26,857 nt of DNA, from the NCBI GenBank assembly GCA_964456445.1, contig CAYWBI010000034.1, positions 1 to 26,857 on the forward strand, in the 5' to 3' direction. The DNA comes from CAYWBI01 sp964456445 (GTDB lineage: Bacteria; Calditrichota; Calditrichia; Calditrichales; J004). Positions within the stretch are counted from its first letter, which is position 1; the number at the start of each line of letters is the position of its first letter. Positions 7,905-16,819 of this stretch are shown in pieces. Made by a program: the position numbers and the translations under genes. Under the pieces are notes generated by a model, which was not told the DNA's origin, did no database searches, and saw nothing but the letters and a program-made list of their open reading frames with translations.

Positions 7905-9052
7905 CTGCTGTCTCCTCCAACTTGCAACACAATAACCGCGGGTGTTTGAGACCCGAATATAAATTTATCTTCTATAAACAACGGCGTTGTTGTTGCGGGG
8001 TGGTCCAGGCGAATGATCTGTTGAATTTGCCCCGTCCCGCTGGATAGGCGGTATAATTTACGCGCGGCGGTTGCGACGATAATTTCATCTTTAATTGCGA
8101 TGGGAGGCGCTGATGGTGGGCCGTCGATTTTCGTCTGCCAGCGTTTTCTTAAATCAGCCAGGCCATAAGCTGTCAGCGTCCCGTTTGTTGCACCCACATA
8201 TAAATTTTTATCATCCGAAGCCCCCATTTTGTAAATGGGAGCGCCAATCTGAACCTGTTTCAATACCTGCCCGGTTTTGGCGTCTATTTTATAAACGATC
8301 CCACCGAATGAAAATGCGTAAAGTATGGAAGCGCTCAGAAACGGAGACGCATAAAAATGATCCTGTGTACGTGTGGACCACTGCAGGCTTCCATCACGGA
8401 TGGCGTAGGATTGAACCTGCCCGTTCCGTCCGCAGATATATAATTGGGAATCGGAAGCGGCAATGTTGTTCGAAATTTTGTTGCCGCTTTGTACCGACCA
8501 AACTTCGGCATGATCTTTGGCGTTAAAGGCCGTGATCTTTCCGTTGTTGGCGGCATGAATGATCAAACCCTGTAAAATAAGCGGGGCACTGTCCGAAAAA
8601 TTTCCCCGAAGTTCCCAGACCGTCTTCGCTGTTTGCAAATCATATTCGACCAGGCCATATTTACCTTTTATAAACGGGAGATAGGCCTTGCCATTTTTTA
8701 GTGTCGGCGAAGAGGCACAACCCTTTCCCAGACGGATATTTGTGAAATTCGTCGGATCTGTTTTTATAGCAGAATACAAATAACCATTGGCTGTGTTGAA
8801 CAACAGATAATCACCATATTCAAGCATTGATCCCACAGGGCTGCCACTGATATGTTCCTGCGTGCTGATTTTTAATGAATCCGCAATCCCAACAGCTTGG
8901 TAGGTTTGGTGGGCATAGTTATTGAAAACCGTAAAGTTGCGCACCGTTTCCGACGGTGTATGCGCAATGCGTGGACGCGCACAGCCACTCCACACGAATA
9001 ACAGGAAAAGAAGCAAAACAAATTTTGGAATTATATCAAGTTGCTTTTTCAT
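7901..9052 (-). CDS. BamB-like PQQ-type beta-propeller lipoprotein
   Basis: The 383-residue protein starts with a hydrophobic signal and a probable lipoprotein cysteine (C24 in WSGC; the bulky W at -3 is unusual for a lipobox). The rest is a run of repeated blades of the PQQ/quinoprotein-like type, recognisable from units such as GKITAFNAKDHAEVWSV, NGQVQSYAIRDGSLQWS and GTLTAYGLADLRKRW. This is the fold of BamB, a lipoprotein of the outer-membrane assembly machine, although many unrelated propellers share it. Its ATG overlaps the stop of the upstream barrel-protein gene by one base, so the two are translationally coupled. That pairing with an Omp85-like barrel supports an outer-membrane job, without proving it is the Bam complex subunit. 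Confidence 0.8.
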   Translation of the reverse strand: MKKQLDIIPKFVLLLFLLFVWSGCARPRIAHTPSETVRNFTVFNNYAHQTYQAVGIADSLKISTQEHISGSPVGSMLEYGDYLLFNTANGYLYSAIKTDPTNFTNIRLGKGCASSPTLKNGKAYLPFIKGKYGLVEYDLQTAKTVWELRGNFSDSAPLILQGLIIHAANNGKITAFNAKDHAEVWSVQSGNKISNNIAASDSQLYICGRNGQVQSYAIRDGSLQWSTRTQDHFYASPFLSASILYAFSFGGIVYKIDAKTGQVLKQVQIGAPIYKMGASDDKNLYVGATNGTLTAYGLADLRKRWQTKIDGPPSAPPIAIKDEIIVATAARKLYRLSSGTGQIQQIIRLDHPATTTPLFIEDKFIFGSQTPAVIVLQVGGDSR

Positions 9053-11880
9053 TAAAAATCCCAGCCAAAAAAGAATTGCGTAAAAATACCCCTGGAAATT
9101 GTTTTAAAATCAGTCGTTTTGCCAAAATCCCAACGTAGGGTAAAATACCCCAGGGGTACACGTGCCCCAACGCCAAAGCTGCCCAGCATACCCTGATAGG
9201 TATCATTCCAGGCATTCCCCACATCAAAAAAAAGCGCTCCACGAATAGAATTAAAACCTAATGAAAAACCGGGGGCCAGCCGCATACCTATGGCATCTAT
9301 CAAGGGGAAACGGATTTCCTGGCTAAGCAGGGCTATTTGTCTGCCTCGCAGGGACAATATTGGATAGCCGCGTAAATCCCAACTCCCGCCAAGATAAAAC
9401 TGACGTGTTTCCTTACCCTGGTTTATAAGACCCATGGCACGGACGGCGTAGGCGCTGCGTAAGCTTAAGCGGTAATAATAACGTAAATCAACCAAGGCCG
9501 TAAAATAGTTTACATTGGAAAACATAAAATCATAGGTGTTCCCGATAGTTATATTGAAGCGGTTGCCGTCAATTGGGCCGGTAGGCGTCCATATCGAATT
9601 GTCGTGGACAAAGGAAACGTATGAAGTACTCAACCAGGCAAAGCGGCGCTGATCAAATATCCAGGTTTTGTCTGAGTAACTGATACTTGAATTAAACTCC
9701 AGACGGGTAAATTGTGATAACGGATAGGCAATGTTGATTAATGCCCCACTTCGGTCTTCAAAATAATAAAAGTCCTGGGGATTATAAAATTCCCCGGCAA
9801 AACGGAATATGCCATATGCATAGTTTATTTTTTTGCCAAGAGCGATATGTGTAATCGAAAAATTAAAGGATTTTAAAAAATCCGAGCTGGCCCGGGCGTT
9901 GTTATAAAGCAGGATATTGTACTGGTCGTTGCCCATCAAATCGGTAAAGGCAATTTGCGCCCCGCCGGAGGTACCGAAAATTGGGTCCTGGGCTACCTGC
10001 GTTTGAACAATATCCAGATCATATTTCTTGATATACGGTTTGTTGGACAATACGGAAGCCTTATGAATATTGGGTGGATTCCAATAATCGGGCTTTAAAG
10101 CCAATATTGGCGTCAGCTCTTCCTGCTTCTCTTCCAGAAGTGTTTCCACATTTTTTACCCGGTGCAATGTAAACTGCTGCCCTTCAAAACTACCAAACAG
10201 CAGGTCGCCCTTATCCGTCCATTCCGGGTCAAAAAGCGTACCCACGGTTTTTTGCAGACGCTTTACAGAAAGATCATGATGTACAATGGGCAGAAGTGGG
10301 TTTTTGACGGTAAATATATTAAAGACCCCGCCTTTATCGGATGTAAATGCCAGGTATTTACCATCGGGTGAAAAGACAGGTGATTTATCCGCCGATTTCC
10401 CGTATGTAAGATGACGTATGTCCGTTCCGCTGGAATCCATCAAAAATATATCGGGTTTGTTCTCAAAACCGTAGGCGCCCCGGTCGGAAGAAAAGGCGAT
10501 GTGCCGTTTATCCGGCGCCCATGATGGGTCGGTATCGTTATAAATGTCATGGGTTAATTGTTTCAGCAAGCCCTTTGAAATATCGAAAATAAAAATATCT
10601 TTATAGCCGGTCACCTGCAGGCTGCTGAAAACAATCTTTGTGCCGTCCGGTGACCAGGAAGGGGAGAACAAGCCCACCAATCCCTTAAAATAATGTTTGG
10701 CGATAACCCGGCGTTTGGCGATATCATACAAGTAAAGGGCGTCCGTTTCGCCGCTTTTTGAAGAAAAGGCCAGTATCCCGTTACGGTTCACATCGATTTT
10801 GGAATCGAACAAATGGAAGGATTCAAAATCGGATGTAGCGCCGCCCTCGATCAGCGTTTCTACCTTTGCGTCCGGTTCGTCCATTGCCTTGATAAAGATG
10901 GATGCATATCCGCTGCGGTTACCCACAAAGACGATTTTATCTCCATCAGCGGCTTTATAAAATGCCGGTTTAAAATTAAATCCGTCGCTGACCAGCGTTT
11001 CACTTTCATCCGCAACAAAATTGTCTGTTTTCAGATCGGGGTAATAATGTTTTTTAAGATAATGCAGATAGCCCCGGTCAAATTGTTTGTAATCGGCCCC
11101 TATGGTGAGTTTAAAGGATTCGCTAAAATCATTGACACGCCACATGTTTTCCATCAATTGCAGGATTTTATCCTCGCCGTATGTACGTGAGATGTACCCC
11201 AGAACATTTTGCCCCGTTTTATACATCGTAAAGGTGCTGCGGATCCGGGCCATGTCTTCCAACCCGGCCACATAATTATTGATAACAGCGTCTTTTAAAA
11301 TCATCTCTCCAAGCGCATCCCAGTCGGATGACCAATAATCCGCAAGGCCTTCCACAAACCATAAAGGCGGAAAGGAACCATTGGTAATACCGTGCTGTGT
11401 ATATACTTTGTACAATTTGTTGTGCATAAAAACATGCACCAGTTCATGACGTATAACATGTTTAAATTGTGCAAGGTTACCGTTGTTCGGGATAACGACC
11501 CTGCCCTTGAGAAACTCAAAAAAACCGCCTACCCCTTCCGGGATAAAACCGGGCGATACATTGGTCTGCTCAAAGTGCAGATGACTGCTGTAAAAGATAA
11601 GCGGGATACGGCGATTGATAAAACTGTTAAACTTTATCTGCAACAGTTTAAAGCTTTTCTCGGCCATTGCCGCGCCTTTGCGGGCCATATCTTCCATTTC
11701 GGGGTAGTAATAAACATCAAAATGATCTGTTTTGAGCACTTGCCAGCGAAAGTTGGTGTATTGGATTTTATTCCGCCCAAAATAAAATCCCTGGGCAGGC
11801 AGATACGAGCACAGGCTCAGGAAAATAATTATAACGGAAAAAAGCAGTATCCGGGAATTTGGTTTGTTGTTTGGGCTCAT
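9052..11880 (-). CDS. Metalloprotease-like / TolB-propeller / Omp85-like outer-membrane barrel protein
   Basis: This large protein (942 residues from the chosen ATG) has three parts after a signal peptide (about 10-30). Residues about 45-200 resemble the peptidase MA-like zinc protease group, with HELVH (145-149) and a downstream glutamate in EGLADY (E177) as expected gluzincin ligands. Residues about 300-620 carry TolB/PD40 WD40-like repeats, e.g. PSWSPDGTKIVFSS, PSWAPDKRHIAFSSDRG and PVFSPDGKYLAFTS. The last 300 residues are amphipathic beta-strands typical of the bacterial surface antigen (Omp85/BamA) barrel, ending in an aromatic-rich strand with terminal F. No POTRA domains are evident. 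The frame opens further upstream at a TTG (11895), but the ATG at 11880 better fits the signal peptide. It is the first gene of a three-gene envelope operon. Substrate and role are unknown. Confidence 0.85.
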   Translation of the reverse strand: MSPNNKPNSRILLFSVIIIFLSLCSYLPAQGFYFGRNKIQYTNFRWQVLKTDHFDVYYYPEMEDMARKGAAMAEKSFKLLQIKFNSFINRRIPLIFYSSHLHFEQTNVSPGFIPEGVGGFFEFLKGRVVIPNNGNLAQFKHVIRHELVHVFMHNKLYKVYTQHGITNGSFPPLWFVEGLADYWSSDWDALGEMILKDAVINNYVAGLEDMARIRSTFTMYKTGQNVLGYISRTYGEDKILQLMENMWRVNDFSESFKLTIGADYKQFDRGYLHYLKKHYYPDLKTDNFVADESETLVSDGFNFKPAFYKAADGDKIVFVGNRSGYASIFIKAMDEPDAKVETLIEGGATSDFESFHLFDSKIDVNRNGILAFSSKSGETDALYLYDIAKRRVIAKHYFKGLVGLFSPSWSPDGTKIVFSSLQVTGYKDIFIFDISKGLLKQLTHDIYNDTDPSWAPDKRHIAFSSDRGAYGFENKPDIFLMDSSGTDIRHLTYGKSADKSPVFSPDGKYLAFTSDKGGVFNIFTVKNPLLPIVHHDLSVKRLQKTVGTLFDPEWTDKGDLLFGSFEGQQFTLHRVKNVETLLEEKQEELTPILALKPDYWNPPNIHKASVLSNKPYIKKYDLDIVQTQVAQDPIFGTSGGAQIAFTDLMGNDQYNILLYNNARASSDFLKSFNFSITHIALGKKINYAYGIFRFAGEFYNPQDFYYFEDRSGALINIAYPLSQFTRLEFNSSISYSDKTWIFDQRRFAWLSTSYVSFVHDNSIWTPTGPIDGNRFNITIGNTYDFMFSNVNYFTALVDLRYYYRLSLRSAYAVRAMGLINQGKETRQFYLGGSWDLRGYPILSLRGRQIALLSQEIRFPLIDAIGMRLAPGFSLGFNSIRGALFFDVGNAWNDTYQGMLGSFGVGARVPLGYFTLRWDFGKTTDFKTISRGIFTQFFFGWDF

Positions 11881-11942
11881 TTGGTAAATGTACAAAAAAA
11901 ATGATTTGGAAAAAGCAATGCTGATTAAATGGTCGAATGCAT

Positions 11943-11971
11943 TGTATATTTCGTTGATTAAAGCTGGTTAA
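11943..11971 (-). promoter_or_regulatory. Candidate promoter of the envelope operon
   Basis: On the minus strand a TTAACC box (11971-11966) and a TATACA box (11948-11943) lie 17 bases apart, 60-90 bases before the ATG at 11880. The spacing and the -10 box suit a sigma70-type promoter; the -35 is only a partial match. No other good pair was found in the divergent gap shared with the deacetylase gene. Confidence 0.3.
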
Positions 11972-12136
11972 TTGATAGTTTGATTCCAGAACCCGAATGC
12001 AACACTTTGTCCACAAAGAAAACATCACCATTAGAGATTGATGAGAGGGGGGGCATCAACGGTCAGCTGGACCATAAAAAACCTAAGGAATTTGATTTAA
12101 ATTTTTGTCCAATTTCTTTTACGTTTATATTTCAGT

Positions 12137-13411
12137 ATGGCCTTAAAAAAAGAATTTTGCATAAATCATCCAGAAAAATCAACGGCGCGCAGATGCTATT
12201 ATTGTAAGGCGCCTATCTGTATCGATTGCCGAAAACATTATTTTCATCATCTGTTCTGCAGTGTCCGACATGCCTGGCTGTGGAGGGCGTCAGATCTGTA
12301 CAGGCAAATAAAACCGTCAAAGGACATGGTTTGGCTGTTAGTTGTGATTCTGCTTTCCAATATATTAATGTACCATTTGCTAAGTCCTGCGGAAAATCAT
12401 GTAGCGGAAGAGCAGGGCAGGGCCCCATCGGTGGAAGAAGATAACATTAACGTTTTTACATTGGATACCCTGCGCCGTTTTTCCGGAAAAAAAATGCATA
12501 TTTCCATAAATGGGACCGCGGGCCAGGCGCTTGTATTACAATTAAATAACCGGGTTATCGCAAGCAAAATATCCACAGGGCATGTGTTACCGTTTGATGA
12601 TGTTTCCTTATCTGATGGCCGGAATGAATTTGTCGCCTGGGCTGTTAAACCCGGAGGTGCTTCCGAATTAATAGATTCTTTTACGGTTACTATCCACAGC
12701 GCGCGTTTAAAATATTTATCCCGTCCCTTGTATAGTGTGCTTCATCGGCCCAAACAGCTTGCGCTTACATTTGACGGCGGCTCCAGTGACAAGGGCACAT
12801 TGGAAATACTTGATATCCTGAAAACAGCAAAGGTTCGTTGTACGATGTTTCTTACCGGTCGCTTTATCCAGAATTTTCCTCATCTTGTAGAACGTATTCT
12901 TGCCGACGGCCATGAGATTGGTAACCATACCTACAATCATCCACACTTAACAAGCCTGGAAAAAGATGGCGGCAATACCCGGCGTGATTATGTGGACGAG
13001 GCCTATATGTCGGGTCAGTTAAACGGTACCGATAGCATCTTTTACAGTCGCTTTAACCAACATTTGAAACCATACTGGCGGGCGCCTTTTGGGGAAATAA
13101 ACCCGCGGATAGTCCACTGGGCCGCTAAGCTGGGTTTTAGGCATGTTGGTTGGTCGGCACATTGCGATTCCTGGGATTGGGTTGCGGATACAACATCCAA
13201 ATTGTACCGGAGCCCCGCGGATATTGAAGCCCATTTTCTCGCTTTGGATGATAAAACCGGGCTTTCGGGCAAAATCATTCTGATGCACCTGGGCAGTGAA
13301 CGATCAAAAGAATTTCCCTACCAAAGCCTGGCCGATCTGATCCAACGCTTACATGAACGGGGCTATCGACTTGTGAAAATCAGTGAGCTGCTCCAACCGC
13401 CCAATTCCTGA
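12137..13411 (+). CDS. Membrane-anchored NodB-type polysaccharide deacetylase with N-terminal B-box-like zinc finger
   Basis: The 424-residue protein should remove acetyl groups from an N-acetylated glycan outside the inner membrane. The first 45 residues are Cys/His rich (C8, H11, C20, C23, C28, C31, H37, C41), spaced like a B-box zinc finger. A single membrane helix follows at about 64-82, so the finger would be cytoplasmic and the rest periplasmic. Residues about 108-190 look like a small beta-sandwich. The NodB domain (about 205-415) has HTYNH (264-268) for metal binding, RAPFGE, a DSWDW segment and ILMH. Motif 1 reads TFDGG instead of TFDDG: the catalytic-base Asp (D213) is kept, but the usual metal-binding Asp is Gly, a variation also seen in other members. 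The natural substrate (peptidoglycan, exopolysaccharide or other) is not known. Confidence 0.88.
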   Translation: MALKKEFCINHPEKSTARRCYYCKAPICIDCRKHYFHHLFCSVRHAWLWRASDLYRQIKPSKDMVWLLVVILLSNILMYHLLSPAENHVAEEQGRAPSVEEDNINVFTLDTLRRFSGKKMHISINGTAGQALVLQLNNRVIASKISTGHVLPFDDVSLSDGRNEFVAWAVKPGGASELIDSFTVTIHSARLKYLSRPLYSVLHRPKQLALTFDGGSSDKGTLEILDILKTAKVRCTMFLTGRFIQNFPHLVERILADGHEIGNHTYNHPHLTSLEKDGGNTRRDYVDEAYMSGQLNGTDSIFYSRFNQHLKPYWRAPFGEINPRIVHWAAKLGFRHVGWSAHCDSWDWVADTTSKLYRSPADIEAHFLALDDKTGLSGKIILMHLGSERSKEFPYQSLADLIQRLHERGYRLVKISELLQPPNS

Positions 13412-13493
13412 TGCTTTTTTACGCGGGAACAATCGGGTTTCGATTTGATAGAATATTTTAAAATGTTAAAATTGATTTAAAGTTTATATACGC

Positions 13494-13522
13494 TTGCTGC
13501 TATCAGTTCCAGTATATAAATT
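13494..13522 (+). promoter_or_regulatory. Candidate promoter of the phosphodiesterase gene
   Basis: TTGCTG (13494-13499) and TAAATT (13517-13522) are separated by 17 bases, the same arrangement and the same -10 hexamer as the candidate serS promoter. The predicted start near 13529 would leave a leader of about 30 bases before the ATG at 13561. A TATAAA overlaps the -10 at 13515-13520. Confidence 0.35.
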
Positions 13523-13560
13523 ATAAAACGTAAACCTATTTCCATCGAAGAGAATGTGCA

Positions 13561-14751
13561 ATGTTAAAAAAAATCCTATTATTATTAATTATCTTTGCTA
13601 CGGTACTTGTCGCGGAGGATCAACCCTATGTGTTGTTGGTTTCTCTTGATGGATTTCGCTGGGATTATACGGATAAAACCGATCTCCCTAATTTTAAATA
13701 TCTTATCGATCATGGTGTAAAGGCTTCTTCGCTGCAACCGGTATTTCCGTCAAAAACCTTCCCCAACCACTATTCCATTATCACTGGCATGTATCCGGAA
13801 AATCATAACCTGGTTTTTAATAATTTTTATTATAACGGCGATGAATACCGGACGACCGGGGCGGCAAAATTACAATCAAAATGGTACGGCGGGGAACCGT
13901 TTTGGGTTACCGCCGACAAAAACCACATTCGTACGGCAAGTGTCTTTTGGGTCGGATCAACCGTCAACGATCCCACAAGACGCCCGGATTATTTCAATTA
14001 TTACAATCACACCCTCCCACATCGGGAGCGTGTAACGAAAATCATCAATTACCTGCAATTGCCCGTTAAAATCCGGCCCCATTTCATCACCCTTTATTTC
14101 CCGGATACAGATGATATTGGCCATGCTTTCGGACCAGACAGTCCGCAGCTTATCAACACCCTTAAAACCCTTGATACCATGCTGGGGGATCTATTTTATC
14201 GTTTAAAACATATTCACATGTTTAAAAAATTAAATATAATTTTGGTCTCGGATCATGGTATGACTATCGTGGATACGGCAAAAAGCATCCCTTTAAAAAA
14301 GATCCTTTCGGGGTTTGACTATACTTTAAACGGGCATGGCCCGGTGGCAAGCATCGTTCCCGGAAACAAGGCGGATATCCCGGCTATATATCGGCGGCTT
14401 AAAGAAAGTGCGCATGGCTTTAATGTTTATTATAAAAAGGAGCTACCGGAAGCCTATCATTTTTCCCGCAATAAACGTATCGGTGAAATAATCGTTGTCG
14501 GCAAACCCGGATATTGGCTTAAGCTGTCATCTGCCGGTACATCACGTGGCGCCCATGGCTATGACAATCATTTTTTGGATATGCACGGTATCTTTATGGC
14601 CATGGGACCGGCTTTTAAACCGGGATATAAAACGGGGATGCTGCTTAATATCGATATCTATCCGTTGTTATGCGAAGTCTTTGGCATACCTCCGAGCTTA
14701 AAAATTGACGGCCGCTTGGAGCGCATAGAATATATTTTAAAGGAACGATAG
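13561..14751 (+). CDS. Exported ENPP-type phosphodiesterase / nucleotide pyrophosphatase
   Basis: The 396-residue protein belongs to the alkaline-phosphatase superfamily branch that includes ectonucleotide pyrophosphatase/phosphodiesterases, which hydrolyse phosphodiester or pyrophosphate bonds with two zinc ions. A short signal peptide is visible (about 1-18). The first metal aspartate is D30 in SLDGF, and the nucleophile is T66 in SKTFPNHY, a threonine as in ENPP enzymes. Further metal ligands appear in PDTDDIGHAFGP, SDHGM and GAHGYDN. Length fits a single catalytic domain without the extra domains of animal ENPPs. It stands alone 149 bp after the deacetylase and convergent with the PAS/receiver gene. 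The substrate (nucleotides, phospholipids or phosphonates) cannot be decided by sequence reading. Confidence 0.92.
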   Translation: MLKKILLLLIIFATVLVAEDQPYVLLVSLDGFRWDYTDKTDLPNFKYLIDHGVKASSLQPVFPSKTFPNHYSIITGMYPENHNLVFNNFYYNGDEYRTTGAAKLQSKWYGGEPFWVTADKNHIRTASVFWVGSTVNDPTRRPDYFNYYNHTLPHRERVTKIINYLQLPVKIRPHFITLYFPDTDDIGHAFGPDSPQLINTLKTLDTMLGDLFYRLKHIHMFKKLNIILVSDHGMTIVDTAKSIPLKKILSGFDYTLNGHGPVASIVPGNKADIPAIYRRLKESAHGFNVYYKKELPEAYHFSRNKRIGEIIVVGKPGYWLKLSSAGTSRGAHGYDNHFLDMHGIFMAMGPAFKPGYKTGMLLNIDIYPLLCEVFGIPPSLKIDGRLERIEYILKER

Positions 14752-14882
14752 TTTTTTTCGGTTTAAAGCCCTTGCTCTTTTATCGGTGCATCCTGTCTGC
14801 TGCCCCATATAATGGCAACGCAGTTTTTGAATAATCAAAGCACACAAAACCCCTGCATCTCTATATCTATTGTTTTTTTATG

Positions 14883-14903
14883 TCCGGTACCGGGATTTTT
14901 TTT
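14883..14903 (+). terminator. Possible weak terminator after the phosphodiesterase gene
   Basis: A short GC-rich inverted repeat centred on GTAC (TCCG-GTAC-CGGG) is followed directly by eight T residues (14896-14903). The stem is only about four pairs, so termination strength is doubtful. It lies in the convergent gap before the end of the PAS/receiver gene. Confidence 0.3.
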
Positions 14904-14962
14904 GAGCTTTAGTATGAAAAGCGCTATAAAGCAGATATGAACGGACAGATGTCGGGAGAAGC

Positions 14963-16702
14963 TTAAGGTGCGCTCTTGAGCAGACCGTCCACCAATTCCC
15001 TGAGCTGGGTAAGCTGAAACGGCTTGGACAAAAAGGCGTCGGCCTGTTTAATGGTTTCTTCCATTTCCTGATCCACTTCATAACCGGTCATAAAGACAAA
15101 AGCCCCGCTGTAGGCGGTTTCTTTAATTTTCCGGAAAACTTCGGTTCCTGCCATGCCGGGCATATCCACATCGGAGATAATAAGCGAATAGGTGTTTTTG
15201 CCAAGGTAATCCAGCGCATCGGGGCCACTGGTGGCGCCATCGCATTTATAATCCGAGATACGCAGGATGTCCAGCAATGAATCCAGTACTTCCTCCTGAT
15301 CATCGATGATCAGAATACGTGTTTCCTTGCTACGTTCGATGGCTTTTTTTGATGAAGCCCGGATATCAAGTATTTTTGTTGAAAGATAATCCTGCTGACG
15401 GATGGTTGTGATGCTTTTCAGGCTATCTACCAATTCGATTATACGTCTGATGCTTTTATCCGCTTTGTTGAAATATTCCGAAGCTCCAATTTCGTTTTCC
15501 AAAAGTGACATGCTTATGGATAATACCTGTAAAGGCTGCGAAAATTCATGGGCAATTCCACCCGCAAGCTCCTGTACACTTTTTAATGTTTCCGCTTTGC
15601 GTTCCCGTTTTGCTGCTTTGCTTTGTTCAATATCTTCCGTACGGATGGATATATAAAAATCCACATTGTTTTGGCGGTTTTTAACCGGGGAGATCAAATA
15701 CTTCTCCCAATGGAGTGTACCGTCTTTCTTTTTATTGCATACCTGTCCCTGCCACGGTTCCCCTTGTAAAAGGGTGGTTTTGATCTCCGAATAAAATGCG
15801 CTTTCATGGGCGCTTGACCTAAGGACCGTGGTCTTCTGCCCAAGCAGTTCTTTAAGGCTGTAACCGCTGCTTTTCTCGAAACTGGCATTTAAATAGATTA
15901 CCCGGAACTGGCCATCTGTAATCAAGATGGGCAGGGGGCTCATTCGGATAACATGCTGGAACAGCAGTAGTTCGTTTTCGATCCGTCTTTGTTTGCTTAT
16001 GTCATGGATTGTGACCGTGGAACAGAGTTCGTCTTCCCAAATTAATTCACCAACGGTGATCTGAACAAAACTTTCGGCGCCCGTCAAAGGTGCAAGGTCT
16101 ATTTCTTTTACCTGCCCCGGTTTGAGTTCATAGGGGAAATTGAAACCTATAAACTTCCTTTGTACACCAAATTCCTTCTCACAAACGGGATTTATAAACC
16201 GGATAAGCCCATCCGCGCCAAGAACGATGATGGCCTCGGATTTGGAGCGGAAAACGCTTATAAACCTTTTTTCGCTTTCATGGAATTTCTTACGCAGGTA
16301 GTTTGCCTGTTCGGTTAAGTGACGTTGACGCTCTGCATTTAACAGAATATGTTGCAGGATGGGTGCATTGAGATTGTTTTTATATAACCAAAAATGACAT
16401 TTGTAGCCAAGTGCGGAGAGGGTATTTTTTTCATCCGGGTTGTCCAAAAGACAAATAAGCGGTTTATTGTCATTAAAGGCTTCGGTTAATAATGCATGTG
16501 ATTTTTCATCCTGATAATATTTTGCGCAAACGATGATGAAGTTCAGTTCAAAAGGGGCCCGTTCAATATGCTGCAGTTGGTCAACTGTGGTCACGGACAA
16601 AGCAATGGATAACTCTGATATTCGGGTACAAATATCCATTAATAAAGCAAAATCACTTTCTATATCGGATACAAGATAAATTTTATATAAATCCGTGGAC
16701 AA
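14963..16702 (-). CDS. PAS-PAS-HisKA-receiver signalling protein lacking a kinase ATPase domain
   Basis: The protein of 579 residues looks like a hybrid histidine kinase from which the catalytic domain is missing. An N-terminal alpha/beta region (about 1-125) resembles a degenerate receiver. Two PAS domains follow (about 140-240 and 248-360); the second ends in a PAC-like stretch (GTLHWEKYLISPVKN). A dimerisation/phospho-acceptor segment has the H-box GGIAHEFSQPL with H385. About 20 residues after its second helix, the C-terminal receiver (about 462-579) begins, with DD467/468, phospho-acceptor D511 and K560. No N, G1 or G2 boxes of a HATPase domain are present. The TTG at 16702 was chosen because GGAGG (16713-16709) precedes it by 6 bases; an earlier TTG at 16708 abuts that site. 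Partner proteins and output are unknown. Confidence 0.85.
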   Translation of the reverse strand: MSTDLYKIYLVSDIESDFALLMDICTRISELSIALSVTTVDQLQHIERAPFELNFIIVCAKYYQDEKSHALLTEAFNDNKPLICLLDNPDEKNTLSALGYKCHFWLYKNNLNAPILQHILLNAERQRHLTEQANYLRKKFHESEKRFISVFRSKSEAIIVLGADGLIRFINPVCEKEFGVQRKFIGFNFPYELKPGQVKEIDLAPLTGAESFVQITVGELIWEDELCSTVTIHDISKQRRIENELLLFQHVIRMSPLPILITDGQFRVIYLNASFEKSSGYSLKELLGQKTTVLRSSAHESAFYSEIKTTLLQGEPWQGQVCNKKKDGTLHWEKYLISPVKNRQNNVDFYISIRTEDIEQSKAAKRERKAETLKSVQELAGGIAHEFSQPLQVLSISMSLLENEIGASEYFNKADKSIRRIIELVDSLKSITTIRQQDYLSTKILDIRASSKKAIERSKETRILIIDDQEEVLDSLLDILRISDYKCDGATSGPDALDYLGKNTYSLIISDVDMPGMAGTEVFRKIKETAYSGAFVFMTGYEVDQEMEETIKQADAFLSKPFQLTQLRELVDGLLKSAP

Positions 16703-16819
16703 GCCCAACCTCCATTGTTTGAACCCTTATTCGGACACTCCCGGAAAAGCTTTGCCGTAGAGATGCTTTTTTTCAAGGTCAGCGCTTGATCAAATAAGGC
16801 CGTTGAGCTAATTTATAAA

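Noticed and set aside
8095..8526. 143-codon plus-strand frame
   Set aside because: It is antisense to the BamB-like gene, which has clear blade repeats and a lipoprotein signal.
11392..11904. 170-codon plus-strand frame
   Set aside because: It is antisense to the N-terminal protease part of the barrel protein, including its HELVH motif, and has no recognisable features.
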